Source: Phymatolithon calcareum
Taxonomy: Eukaryota; Rhodophyta; Florideophyceae; Hapalidiales
DNA length: 64,000 nt
NCBI GenBank assembly: GCA_977006965.1
Contig: OZ345368.1
Coordinates: 1,116,001 to 1,180,000, forward strand
Direction of reading: 5' to 3'
Within the stretch, counting starts at the first letter, position 1. Each line of letters starts with the position of its first letter. Positions 20,164 to 30,371 of the stretch are shown here, one piece after another. A model generated the notes under the pieces. It did not search any database, was not told the DNA's origin, and saw only the letters and a program-made list of their open reading frames with translations. The position numbers were made by a program, and so were the translations under genes.

Positions 20164-20620
20164 GCTCGGCATTGACGACGTAGACCGTGCAGTCGTCCTT
20201 GCCCTCTTCTCGTAAATGTGTGCTGATACCCGGCATTGACGATGTAAACAGAGTAGTAATGCTACATGTACCGAACACTCACAGCACACATCAATGTAAG
20301 ACAGTGAACTCAACCCCATCCTTGTTCAACGCCCACGCGGCAGTTCAGAACGGTCGCACACATTATTTGGCCTTCCTGTTCACTTGCTATTTTCCGAAAT
20401 CAGGTACACAATGTGTGTCGTAATTAAGTGGATTTATGGAGAAGGTATCATGTGTCCCAATTTGAAGAAAGTCGGCACCTTCTTGGCATTCTACTACACT
20501 CGAAACTTCAGTTGCCTTTATCAGAATTTACGTAGTGTCTCGTCAATAGCTAGGGCCACGTTGTTTTCCTCTGTAGGGGTCCATGTAGGCTTTCTCAGGA
20601 TGCTTTTGTGTGTTCTAACT
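20164..20620. other. Right flank of the retrotransposon, no gene seen
   Basis: Contains an imperfect direct repeat: GTGCTGATGCTCGGCATTGACGAC, reconstructed across the insertion point, and GTGCTGATACCCGGCATTGACGAT at about 20,219-20,244. The element therefore landed in one copy of a local duplication. No coding signal. Confidence 0.5.
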
Positions 20621-20639
20621 GCCTATGCTCCTTGACTGC

Positions 20640-22250
20640 CCATTTCTTCTATCAATTTCGGCGGATTTCTTGGAAAGTGACCTATCAACCATCTTGCGCA
20701 GAGAATTCTGTGCCTTCTGTCTTTCATCCTCACTGATTGGTGTGGTAGACCATTCTGGGAAAAGGTAATTTTCCTGGCAAGGCGTTCGTCTTGCTATTCG
20801 CAGACTTGTCGAAGGGCACCTCTGTACTTGATATCGGCTGGTATGTTCGATTTTCGCATGCTGTCGAGAGTTTCGAGTTCCAGCTCTGCACCAGCGTCGT
20901 TTGTCTCTTCCACAACCTTTCCAAGTCTTCGTGTTAACTTCGAGAGCAGGTGCTGTCGGCGGAACTCCCATGGTTCTATAAATAGATTTGACATAGCTTC
21001 ATTTAGTCTTTTCCAGTGCCGCCCTGACCACTTTCCAAAGAGTATCGTTGCGCTGTTCTTTTGGACTGTCACTGCTGCTTTCGATACTCGGATTGTGTCG
21101 GGTGTTATATGCGCGGCGTACTCATATACTGGCCTGATAAATGGTTTGAAAAGCCTGATGCATTTTTCTGTGCTGTATCCTTTCCTTGTCATGCCTAGGG
21201 TACTCATGATCCGCACTTTTGAGCATTTCCTGGAGCTCGTCTTCATTCCTCGCCATTACTATGACGTCGTCAGCAAACATATTCAAGCGAAGAATTGTAT
21301 TAGGATCGTTGAAGCTCATAGCCGTGATCCTTTCTGCCAAGGTGTTCATCAGAATATTGAACGATGTGGGGCTAATGGGGGATCCCTAGGGGACCCCACG
21401 CTCGCTTACACCTCGTGTTCTTTCTGCTTCGTTCATAACAGTGAAGAGAGTCTTCGGCAGCGAGAGCGAATCCAATGATGCCACGTTTGCTGATAATCCG
21501 AAGTCAATTTCTCGCAATAAATCCTCTCGTGGTACCCGATCGTATGCTGACATATGTCAAGTACGGCTTTCGTCTATCTTCCTTGTCTTACGGCTGCTGT
21601 GTAATGGAGGATGGCTTTTTCGGTGCCTTTTCGAGGTTGGAATCCCATTTTGCTATATGTTGAAGGAATAGTCCTTCCGGATCAGTTGATCCAGCTCTGA
21701 TTCGAATATTTGCGAGCGTGCGATAACAGCGAGATCGGTCTGTAGTTTTTCAGGGAGCTTGGCTCTCCTTTTCTGAACATGATATTGGAACTACCAGCGC
21801 GTGATGCCAGTCGTCAGGCCAGCAACTGAGCTGGCTGGCTTTGGTGATCGTTGCCAGTAGGAAACTGTAGCTTTGCTCTGGGGTTAGTAGCAGTGCTCGG
21901 AGAAATTTCCATCCGGACCAGCTGCTTTTCGCCATGGGGCACATCTGAGAGCTCTCCTTAGCTCTCATTTTAGAGCACTTGAAATTTCCTCGGCTGTATG
22001 GCAGTGCCTTGGGGGTCTTTGAGCTCCTCCGCCAGGTGAGCTACCATTGCAGCCGGATCCAGAGGCCTCCCTTAGCAGCATTTCGTCTGGGATCTCCTCT
22101 GCTTCCTTCGAATTAGATTTCACAAAGTCTGTCGGCGTTGACGAATATAGATATTCGGAGAATTTCTTAAAGCTTTCTCGTCTACTCGCCCTGGTCATCT
22201 TCATCACCTTTCTATCGAGATCTCTATGTGTTTGCCAGTCGTCGACCAAG
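20640..22250 (-). pseudogene. Degenerate LINE reverse transcriptase (copy D)
   Basis: Minus strand, several frames. In order: a pre-RT helix region (21,965-22,249); an RT entry block ending CWPDDWHHALVVPI (about 21,780-21,920), typical of LINEs; RGVP-stop-GSPISPTSFNILMN around 21,340-21,400, where the Q of the conserved QGSP is now TAG; FADDVIVMA (about 21,270), the catalytic FADD; and a thumb and C-terminal region to about 20,640. Frameshifts separate these blocks, so it is a dead copy. Confidence 0.85.
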
Positions 22251-22325
22251 TCCGTTCTCCGTTCCTTCTTGTCGGCATTTGTTTGCAGCTCGGACAGTTT
22301 GTCAAGCTCTTTGGTCCAAAATTTC

Positions 22326-23030
22326 TTAAACTTTCTTTTTTTTTCTTGATCTTCTGTATATCCATGGTTGATTGATTATGCCATGAGCTCTCTTGTACGA
22401 ATTCTGGTAAGCTTCCATTGTATCCACTTTGTATATATCTTCAACGGCTGCCGTTAGTCTTGATTTGCACTCGGGCGCTGCTTTTTCTTGGAGCTTAGAC
22501 TTTTTCCGTGTGCTCAATGGTAGTCTATACTCCTCAACGCTTAAAGTTTTCCTGCAACTCTGCCGATGACCAGTATGTGATCGCTCGATCTAATCCATTC
22601 CCCATGCGCCCAGTAAGTAGACTGTGCGATTGTTTCCTTACATATGAGGAGATCGATCACGCTTGTGCCCACGTGGCTGTGGAATGTTGGGCCACCCGGT
22701 GTAGAAATGTGCCAGCCCCATTTCTGGGCCCAATTGTGCAGTATCTGGCCCTTTGTGTTCCCATTACTGGCCCATGCCTTGTGTCTAGAGTTTAAATCCC
22801 CGATCAGTACAGAAGGTCAGCGTGTTGTGTACTATTGTCAATCGTCCGGCAGGGGCTTACAGCGTCGGCCAGGTATAGGCTACGTACGGTAATTACAATT
22901 ACCTGTACAATAGGATAATTAGCATCTTTGCGTCGCTCTCCGACGTCGTCCTGGTACTTAAGCCACGTTCGACGACCCTCTACAGTAAAGGGGGAAGCAC
23001 CCTTGGCTAGAAGTCTTCGTGCCCGCATCT
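22326..23030 (-). pseudogene. Degenerate LINE APE-type endonuclease (copy D)
   Basis: The minus strand reads GDLNSRHKAW, GGPTFHSHVGTSVIDLLI and SDHILV around 22,540-22,800. These are the GDxN, S-x-ID and SDH blocks of exonuclease/endonuclease/phosphatase enzymes in LINEs. The upstream strand VIVITVRSLYLADAV (22,804-23,028) is the preceding part in another frame. The active-site motifs survive although the frame is broken. Confidence 0.85.
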
Positions 23031-23233
23031 ATAGCGGTTCCCTAGACGGATCCATTGGTCGGCTTCCCTGGGCGCTAGCGTCGTTGTACCGCTTAATCTC
23101 ATCTGAAGCTCTGATGCTCCTGTTCTCGTATGTTTCTTTCCCGTTCGTGTCCGGTTGCGTCACCGCTCGCCGCTGGACTTCGTGTATCTATCGTGCTCGC
23201 TCTGACATGCGCTACCGCATGTCGCTGGCCTGA

Positions 23234-23578
23234 TTACAGTCCAGGTTCACACCCATCCACGATACTACATGTTGCACTTTTCACCCTTGATAAGAATTGT
23301 TTCCTTTTCTTGTTGCTTATGTCGGGGGCAAGATAGGCGCCTATCACTGCGACACGTGCCACTTGGCAGAATACTGCCAGATGGTCTTGCTGTGCGATTC
23401 TGTACAAAAGCCTCGTTCGCAGAAAGTTACTATCGCAAATCGATGTAAGAGATGAGGCGGCAATCGAGAAGACTTGAGAGGGGAAACATGATGAATGCTG
23501 GTAATCATAGAAGTGAAATTCAGAAGCAAAAGGAAGCCCTTGACTCCGCAGCACGAGCGCTTTCTTATAGCTACACAA
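23234..23578 (-). pseudogene. Second LINE endonuclease fragment
   Basis: Minus frame with LLYRIAQQDHLAVFCQV and VAVIGAYLAPD, the beta-strand pattern before the active site in LINE endonucleases. It lies upstream of, and partly repeats the place of, the copy D endonuclease strand at 22,804-23,028. It may be the N-terminal half of copy D after rearrangement or a separate copy. Confidence 0.55.
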
Positions 23579-23699
23579 AACTATATCCCAGCGATTCGCA
23601 AGGTGGCCATACGGTTTCTTACGTGCATTTCCTTATTTCACCGAATTTATCACTTGCGCGCAAAATCCAATCTTAGGAATACCAACTGTAGGGTACGGA

Positions 23700-24182
23700 A
23701 TTGGAGCACAACGTAAGCTTAGGCGATATTATGATTCCCTTCTGCTCTTCACAGAGCACTATAAAAGCTGCCGAAGTCATCCTTCGATGGAGTTCAGCAA
23801 GCAAATAAGAAAACAACCATCGAAGTTTGCTTCACAACGATACCGAGGGATAAGGTCCTTGACCTTTTACCTCGACGAGTAATTTTCCCCCTCGAGGTCC
23901 CGAAGGAGGCCAGAGGTGGGTTTATGTAGTCCACTGAATCGTGTTACAGCAACAAGAAAAGAAACTCTCCCATAGACAAAATCCAGCCAAAATCTCTTGG
24001 CACTAGGAAACTTGCCCCAAGCGTCAGCAGATGCGTTGGTAACTTTTAAATAAAAATCTACCTTTCTTCTTTTTCTTCATACCTCGACGAGAAAATACCG
24101 GCTCCAAAGTTGCTCATCGCGAGTAACCCCAGTCGTGTGTTCAAGATTGATCCGACTGCTAAGTTGCTCATTGCGAGTACCC
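23700..24182. other. No gene; direct repeat before the piggyBac-like element
   Basis: AAGTTGCTCATCGCGAGTAACC (24,110) is repeated as AAGTTGCTCATTGCGAGTACC 51 bases later (24,161), ending at the element's left terminus. A copy of the dispersed VTNASADAWG-coding repeat lies at about 24,005-24,050 on the minus strand. Confidence 0.5.
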
Positions 24183-24322
24183 CTAGTGTCTATTATCCCG
24201 GTTATTTGGATTAATTAATCAGCGTCTTTGGATTAATTAATCCTCATGATATAGTAGGTGGAGGGGTACTGGCAAGTACTAAAAACCCCAGTTTTTCACA
24301 GAAGAGGTCCCTTCATGTTGCT

Positions 24323-24703
24323 TTACGAGTGTATAGAATGCAAGTGAGATGTGAAGCATATCCTTCCTTTGGACGAGTCGCATATGAAGACCTCTTTTGA
24401 GCACTCTTCTCGACACTGAGAGCACACTCGCGTCGTCCTCTTGCCGCACACAACACAATCCTTCTGCGCCCGTGCCGACGTCTCCGTACCGTCGCGAGTC
24501 CTCTTCCTTTTCTTCGACGGCGTTGCGTGCGGGCCGAGGCCTGACGTCGGGGTCAACACAACCGCGTCTTCAGCAACTGGCATGCGATCGCGTAGCCCGA
24601 CCGCCTCGTAGTTGTTGTCCACCAGATCCAGGGCTAGCTGTTCATAGAATTCGTTCTGTATCATCGTTTGCAGCGGCCTCTCGAGCCCGTGTGTAGCAAC
24701 CAT
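24323..24703 (-). pseudogene. piggyBac-like transposase C-terminal zinc tail
   Basis: 126-codon minus frame. Residues 87-end read CVVCGKRTTRVCSQC, then CSKEVFICDSSKGRICFTSHLHSIH: a C-x2-C, C-x2-C, C, C, H, H set, as in the ribbon at the end of piggyBac-type transposases. Before it is a helix with FYEQLALDLVDN, as seen upstream of such tails, and a basic KKRKRTRD stretch. The catalytic domain is absent. Confidence 0.6.
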
Positions 24704-24900
24704 GCGTCGACAATGACCATACCCAGAAGAGAAAAGCCTACCCTCGCAGACCAGTCGTGCATCACGTATGTTCGCTCCAGCCCCAGGTCGTCCTGTCGAC
24801 AGCGGTTGTGCTGATCAATGCGCGCACAGGCGGAGTAATAGATCTCAGCGCACTGAGGCTGCTCAACGGTGAGTGCAACGCGCTCCGGGCCGGTCTCGGT

Positions 24901-25412
24901 CTAGCGCCAGCGCAGGCGCTCGTACGGAGTTCCTGCTGCACCACTGGACGCGGACGAAATAAAGTACCGCCGCTCGCAGTCGACCCAGACCAAGGCCATC
25001 TCCGCCACGCTGATGCGCCTGTCTCGCTGACCAGCCAGAGACTCCCACCCCACGGTGAGGAAGATGCCCACCCTCCCCTTTCCGGCCTCCGTTTCCACCC
25101 TCAGCACCGTCCCAGACACCAGAGTTTCCTTATAAAGCGACCCGAAGAAGCGCTTAGACTCCACTTCTCCCAAGGCAAGGTATGCCTTGGCGTGTACACG
25201 CGCGCCAATCTGCTGTATTGCAAGAGTCGACATGGTCGGGTGCAGCATGGCCTTGAGCTTGCAAGCGTCATGGCGCCGTTGCCCTCTTTGCAGTTCAGGG
25301 CTGCCATAGGTTGACCTAGAAGGCGACTCTCGCCTCCAAACCAATCAAAAAGGCGCTGAATCGATTCCCGCTGTCCATTGGTTGCAAATACGAGCGGTTT
25401 ACAGTCAAACAT
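24901..25412 (-). pseudogene. N-terminal part of the piggyBac-like transposase, frameshifted
   Basis: Minus strand. ATG 25,412 opens a frame (MFDCKPLVFATNG...) that is continued in another frame from about 25,344. The latter holds a small beta-rich region (SGTVLRVETEAGKGRVGIFL). I do not recognise a named domain; the call depends on its place inside the terminal repeats and on the zinc tail downstream. Confidence 0.4.
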
Positions 25413-25988
25413 GGTACTGAAAAAAGGATTAATTAATCCGTATAGGATTAATTAATCGTTATGGGATAATAGACACTAGCCGGTCCCATTAACAAGCTCG
25501 AAACTGAAATTTCGAGACATTCTTGCCGCCATTTTGAAGAGCACCAGTCGCCATGTAGCCACGTTGTCGCTGCCCTTTTGTACGATTCTAGACGCTTGGT
25601 ATAGCATCTGGTCGCGTTCGACCTGTGGATCAAGCACTGGTTCACAGACGTATGGCTATTGAGATAGTGGGCCAAGCAACACAAGGGCAGTATCACGCGG
25701 GTTGCAGTCACTGGTGACCAGCTATTACAGGATGATTTGGTGCCGATTGATCTTGCCGCTAAGCCGGTGTTGCTTGGTACGTTCTTGCAGCGGTTGGTGC
25801 TGCGAGGATTGAAGTTGAAGAAAAGTGGAGAGCGTGCTTTGCTCTGTCGTTTATTGAAAGTTAGTCTAAAGTCCACTACTTAAAGAGAAACAAGTGAAAT
25901 TGGCTGTGCGGGTACACCCACAGCAGAACAATGAAAGGCACCCAGCATTGATACAGCGCATCGAACAGTTACCGTAATTGGTAACAAG

Positions 25989-26159
25989 ATGACTGTTGCG
26001 GAAATTTGTTCTCCATCTTGGGTGGTAGTTTTCAAGAGGTTCATAGAAAGAACAGGAAACGAGAATTCAAAGGCAATTACAAAGTTTATGCGAATTCCTC
26101 CGAATCGGGTTGAGAGGATAAAAGTGTTTCCGTTCGGAAAGTACTGGTGTTCCAAATGA
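25989..26159 (+). pseudogene. Short frame, possible ORF1 remnant
   Basis: 56 codons (MTVAEICSPSWVVVFK...). The frame is open upstream for several codons and stops 90 bases before the zinc-knuckle frame at 26,250. The composition is protein-like. It may be the N-terminal part of the same nucleic-acid-binding protein, broken by stops. Confidence 0.3.
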
Positions 26160-26249
26160 AGCACGAAGTGAGAGCCTGCGGATGAAACGGCTCAAGCTAA
26201 TCATAGCCCATGATACGCAGCAGCCGGACCGCAAGCGCAAGAAGCCTAC

Positions 26250-26636
26250 TTGCAGTCCGAAATGAGGACCTGTCACTGTTTCTCGTGCGGAAACACCGGT
26301 CACTTCTCACAGACATGCCGTAGGCCGAACACCCACAACATTGTCCAGCCGAAGCGAAAAAACATCGACAAAGCGGCTCAATCCATGATAATCGACCTCA
26401 CCGCCTGCGATAACGAAGATGCTACTTGCGACGAGGAGCTAAGGCAGAACGAGGAGCACGCGAAACAAAATTTACGTTTTTTGTCTACTTTATTTTTAAA
26501 AGCCCTACAGTCATACAAATATAAGGGCAAGGCTTCCTCAAGTGAAAAGGCGACTCTTCTCTTATGTCTGGTATACTATCTGAGCTCCGAGCATGTCCTC
26601 GATAATGCATTGTACTTTTTTTTTGCAATTTTTTAA
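26250..26636 (+). pseudogene. CCHC zinc-knuckle protein fragment (Gag/ORF1-like)
   Basis: Contains CFSCGNTGHFSQTC, a perfect C-x2-C-x4-H-x4-C knuckle, followed by a basic, then an acidic stretch. From about 26,490 the frame runs into a LINE 3'-tail repeat, so the C-terminus is not genuine. Knuckles of this form occur in retroelement Gag or ORF1 proteins and in some cellular RNA-binding proteins. Confidence 0.55.
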
Positions 26637-26745
26637 AGCCCCACAGTCATACGAATATACGGGCAAGGCTTCCTCAGGTGCTACCCTCACTAGGGTGGCT
26701 CTACTCTTACGTCTGGTATTCTATCTGAGCCCGTAGCATGTACTC
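26491..26745 (-). repeat. Two tandem LINE A-type 3' tails
   Basis: Two copies (26,491-26,625 and 26,630-26,745) of a block whose minus strand reads GAAGCCTTGCCC ... GGGGCTTTTAAA. The same tail ends the plus-strand LINEs at 54,060 and 59,428, so these are 5'-truncated insertions of that family. Confidence 0.75.
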
Positions 26746-29373
26746 GGTTGTATTTGATAGTTCTTCATAGCAGTTTTCGAGATGTCACTTCTTCTTTCAG
26801 TACAGGTCTTCTGCATTCTGCATACTCTCGATGTTGCTTTTGCTGAATAGCAAAATGTCATCTAGTGCCTTCTCAGTTGCCGCTCTGTCTTCTAATGCAT
26901 TGTACTGTCGCATAGAGTGCTATGCCTATCAAAACGGATGAGTATAAGTTTTGGCAAAGGGTGCCGATTTAGCGAACTTTCCACACTTTCTTTGTCCATG
27001 CAGCGAAATTCCTCTAAAAATTTATTGTGTGCATTGCAGTAGTATTCATTTGACTGATTTCGTGGATAGTTCTTCTTCTAGTTCAATAGAAACACAATTG
27101 TGTGATTAAATCAGTGTAACAAAGAAGATATTTGTCCGCTGGGAGTACCTCACTGCGAGGGAACCCAAGCATGAAGAAGAAAACAATAGCCATTCCAGAA
27201 TTGCAGCGCAATCTAGTGCAGCTTATACCGAACGCCGGACACGGTGTGTTCCACTCATCGTGGAAACAACTACTGAGTCATAGACCCTCGCGGCACTACA
27301 ATCGTGGAACCAATTATCCTCCATAGATCGCTGATCTCATCATAATCATCTCGCAAATTGGAAAGCGTGGCTTCGCGAGTCATCAAGCTGATATTTGACT
27401 ACGTCATCTAGATCTGTGGAAAGTTGGGCTATTTCGATATCAGTATCTCATTTATCAATAAGGCAGAACCTAAATACTTATTGGTATATTCAACCCGGAC
27501 GAGTTCTCTTGATTGACGGATGTTTCATTCAGGTGCTACTGAGCTCACAGCGAAAGCTGAGCACTCATAGCAGTGATCTATGCACTGTCGGTTTTTCGGA
27601 TTTTGTAGTAATTTTGTGCCACGCAATTGTCAGGTTGCGAATTGTCTTCTACTACCACAGCGCGGTACTCTTCCCAGCTTTAGCAACGTTTAAAGGATAG
27701 CTATTACAGGAGAGCACCAGGAAGAGGCTCCACGGTGTCTTCTTTTGAGAGCCGCTTGGGGTCAATTGTAATGGCATTCAATAAAGTCTCCCTTTCCTCC
27801 ATAGCTTCGGAACCCTGAAACCTTGATGGAAGAATGAATGTGCTGGTTAACAAACTGCCGGCAAGAGAGAAAGTTTTTATTATTGCGCTACCAACGCATC
27901 TGCAGTTGCTTAGGGTAACACTTCTAACGAGCCACTAAATTTCAATGGTGAGGGGGCCGAAGGTTCCATTTTGATAAATGAGGTACAACCAGAAAAAACC
28001 AAATACTACAATTGATTTCGAGGAGAATCAATTTCCATTCAGTGCCATCATGGTGGGTAACAGTTGGATCCTCGTTGCGCAGCAAACGGGAGATTTTGCG
28101 ACGTCTCTAGTCGTCTCTGGGCCGAAGAACCTTGGGCAAGATAACCAACGTTTCCTATGCCAACAATGAATCCTTGCAGCACACAGCTACGGCGTCAACA
28201 AGGATTTGTTCTATATCGAAACCACTGCAGGGAGAAACAAGCGTTCTAGTCATGAACTGCAATCCCACTGGCGGGTGGCAGCTCTTAGACGCCCCTCGGA
28301 GGAGCTATTAATTTTAATGTAAAACCCCAATCAATGTGAGCAGTTACGTGTACACACGCATACTTATGTACATGTACTGCTCTGAACACAGTTTCTGCCG
28401 AAACAGTGAGTAGGCGTTGTGGCGGGACGTGGCATTTATTGCACGCCAGGTAGCTCGTTCCGGTAAAATGCCTGCTTTTAGTTTCGGCAGTAACGGTGTT
28501 CGGAGCAGTTGCGTGTAAACATTAGCGCACGGCCATTTCCAAAGGATGGTTTGTTGAACGAAGCATAAAGGAGCGATTCACAAAGAGCGGAAAAATGGTT
28601 TATTGTACTCGCCCTTCAGCGCCTGAGGACTTTCAAAGTCTACATTGTTATTGCAATCTAGATGATAAAACAGCGTGGACAATGAATCGTTCTGACAGCA
28701 CTTTCTGCAAAACGAAGCTACAGTATGATAACAGGCACGCTGTGAGATTGCTCCAACAAGGAAATTTCTCGTAACCACCGCATGGCATTGCGTTCGACCC
28801 AAACTTCGTGTAGGGTGACCCTATCTGAAGCACTTTCTTTCTTTCAAGCAGCATCAAATCCGCATTACAACGATGTTTTCTGCTGCTGTCGAATTATTCG
28901 AAAGAGTGGAGTACACATTTAGTCTCATTCTTGGCGCCCAGAGTCTTCTGGATTTTCGACATTCATAGGAGCAGAGATATATATTTGGAAAATAGCTTGA
29001 CGGAAGTTACTAAATTTGTGGGACTAACGGTAGTGATTTTCCGAGTATTTCCCTCCTTCCATCTGACCGCGACGGGGCCGCATACAGCAAGACCGTTTCC
29101 TGAATCCTTCCACAAAATAAGGGTCAGTGCTATGGCGAATTACTTTGAGAAAGATCCCGAGCAGTATAGCTGCTGCACCTGCACGTCTAGTCTTTCTTTA
29201 CTTCCACCACAGACGCAGTGAGATTTCTCTACGATGAGCCAAGTAAACTGCTTGATTGAAGATTCATTTATCCAAAAAAAGATACCTATCTTTACAACTA
29301 GGGCTGCTGGCAATTTTCTCCCAGTCCAGTTCTCTCCCCGATGATCTACATCCAGCACCCGGCTCTAGAAATC
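26746..29373. other. No supported gene; fossil repeats only
   Basis: Only small, unsupported frames. A degenerate copy of the TNASADAWG-coding repeat lies at 27,875-27,935 plus. A 29-bp inverted repeat lies at 28,376-28,509. Confidence 0.45.
28376..28509. mobile_element. MITE-like inverted repeat, 29-bp arms
   Basis: 28,376-28,404 (ACTGCTCTGAACACAG...) is complementary to 28,481-28,509 with three mismatches, around a 76-base centre that contains further small inverted repeats. It is probably a short non-autonomous DNA element or a decayed hairpin. No clean TSD found. Confidence 0.5.
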
Positions 29374-29380
29374 TATATAA
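29374..29380 (+). promoter_or_regulatory. TATA box (TATATAA) of secreted peptide gene
   Basis: TATATAAGCAG lies 67 bases before the ATG at 29,441, giving a short 5' UTR of about 35-40 bases. Confidence 0.65.
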
Positions 29381-29440
29381 GCAGACCCAGCAGCAGTGTG
29401 AAGGCGGGATAATCTTCAAACCCACCTTGATAAGCTCAAG

Positions 29441-29797
29441 ATGAAACTCTTCCTTCTTGTGTGCTTTGCATATGTGCTAGTTTTCAACGCCCGTTTCACT
29501 GCAAGCTCTATTCTCCTTCCGGAAACGAACCGCCAAGAGTGTCTGCAGGTCGTCGTATGCTGCAGTCTGCCGAATGGCAAAGTGTTTCAAGCCGCAACAT
29601 CCTGCGTTTGTGATGCCGTAGGTGGTACAAACCTTGGCCCTGATTTGAGCAAATGTCCGAAGACTGACTGTGATAAAGTTTGCATTCAACAAGTAGCGTG
29701 CTGCCTCACCTCTCAAGGAAACCTCACTATCACTGGGACCCCATGTATTTGCACTTGCGAGGGTGGTGCTGTTGTTGACGATTCGATGTGCAAATGA
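29441..29797 (+). CDS. Secreted two-module cysteine-rich protein
   Basis: 118 residues. Residues 1-22 (MKLFLLVCFAYVLVFNARFTAS) are a clear signal peptide with a hydrophobic core. The mature part has two homologous modules: ECLQVVVCC ... SCVCDAVGG ... C (about 33-72) and VCIQQVACC ... PCICTCEGG ... C (about 80-117). Each has the pattern C-x5-6-CC ... C-x-C ... GG ... C, so an internal duplication is visible. Such proteins fold on disulfides and act outside the cell; the actual role (wall, defence or other) cannot be told from sequence. It has its own TATA box, an intact frame and no intron, so it is probably a live gene. No named family recognised. Confidence 0.75.
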   Translation: MKLFLLVCFAYVLVFNARFTASSILLPETNRQECLQVVVCCSLPNGKVFQAATSCVCDAVGGTNLGPDLSKCPKTDCDKVCIQQVACCLTSQGNLTITGTPCICTCEGGAVVDDSMCK

Positions 29798-30129
29798 TAA
29801 GTCTCTTCGAAGCTTTGCAGCTCGCACAAGCCAACTTAGCTGCTGAAGCACGAGAATCGTTCTACCTAAGTTAATGTTCTTTGCCGAGGAATCTCTAGTT
29901 CTAAATCCTGTTTCAAAATTAAACAATATAGGGGGGAAATTGTAAGTTTTTATTTTCGAAGCCCTCAACGCCAGAGTCGCCGACACCAGAGCAGCTTCCC
30001 ATGTGCTACTTTCGCATTGTCTAAAAATATCGCATCACACTATCATTTCTTCCGTCATTATTTTCTCTAATTCTAATAGTCTGTCCATCGCCTGCATTGT
30101 CTCGCCCTCAATTGGTGCATAATTTGGTG

Positions 30130-30371
30130 TCACAGCCGTGATTGAGCTGGTCGCGCTCCAACGCATTCTATCTTCATCCAAGATTAGTCCTGAAATTGAA
30201 TATGAATGTAAGCGACTAACTGGAGCACTTGTTGGGAGAGAAATACGAATCAAGGTTGTACTGAACAGTCAAACTACGTGAGCTTAGAAAATCGTGCGAA
30301 AGCGGCCCTGTTACTCTTCAAGAGAGGCCTTGGGAGCTTTTGAAATAAATCAACACATATCCCCCTCTCGC
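30130..30371 (+). pseudogene. 3' end of a LINE C-family copy (plus strand)
   Basis: The plus frame reads EYECKRLTGALVGREIRIK (about 30,195-30,255), matching the C-terminus of the LINE at 60,940-61,007 (EYECKRLTRALTGREIRIK). The following 3' UTR, CCCTGTTACTC ... AAATAAATCAACACATA, matches 61,040-61,090. The copy is strongly 5'-truncated and meets the minus-strand LINE tail-to-tail at about 30,370. Confidence 0.8.

Larger units (their letters stand above)
24183..25479 (-). mobile_element. Short internally deleted piggyBac-like DNA transposon
   Basis: Perfect 17-bp terminal inverted repeats CTAGTGTCTATTATCCC lie at 24,183-24,199 and 25,463-25,479. Just inside each end are two copies of a GGATTAATTAATCC palindrome, which contains TTAA, the target of piggyBac enzymes. 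Between them, on the minus strand, are an N-terminal domain and a cysteine-rich C-terminal tail, but no DDD catalytic core. The whole element is only 1.3 kb. The exact ends and TSD are uncertain: a TTAA occurs right of the right repeat but not in the matching place on the left. Confidence 0.65.
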
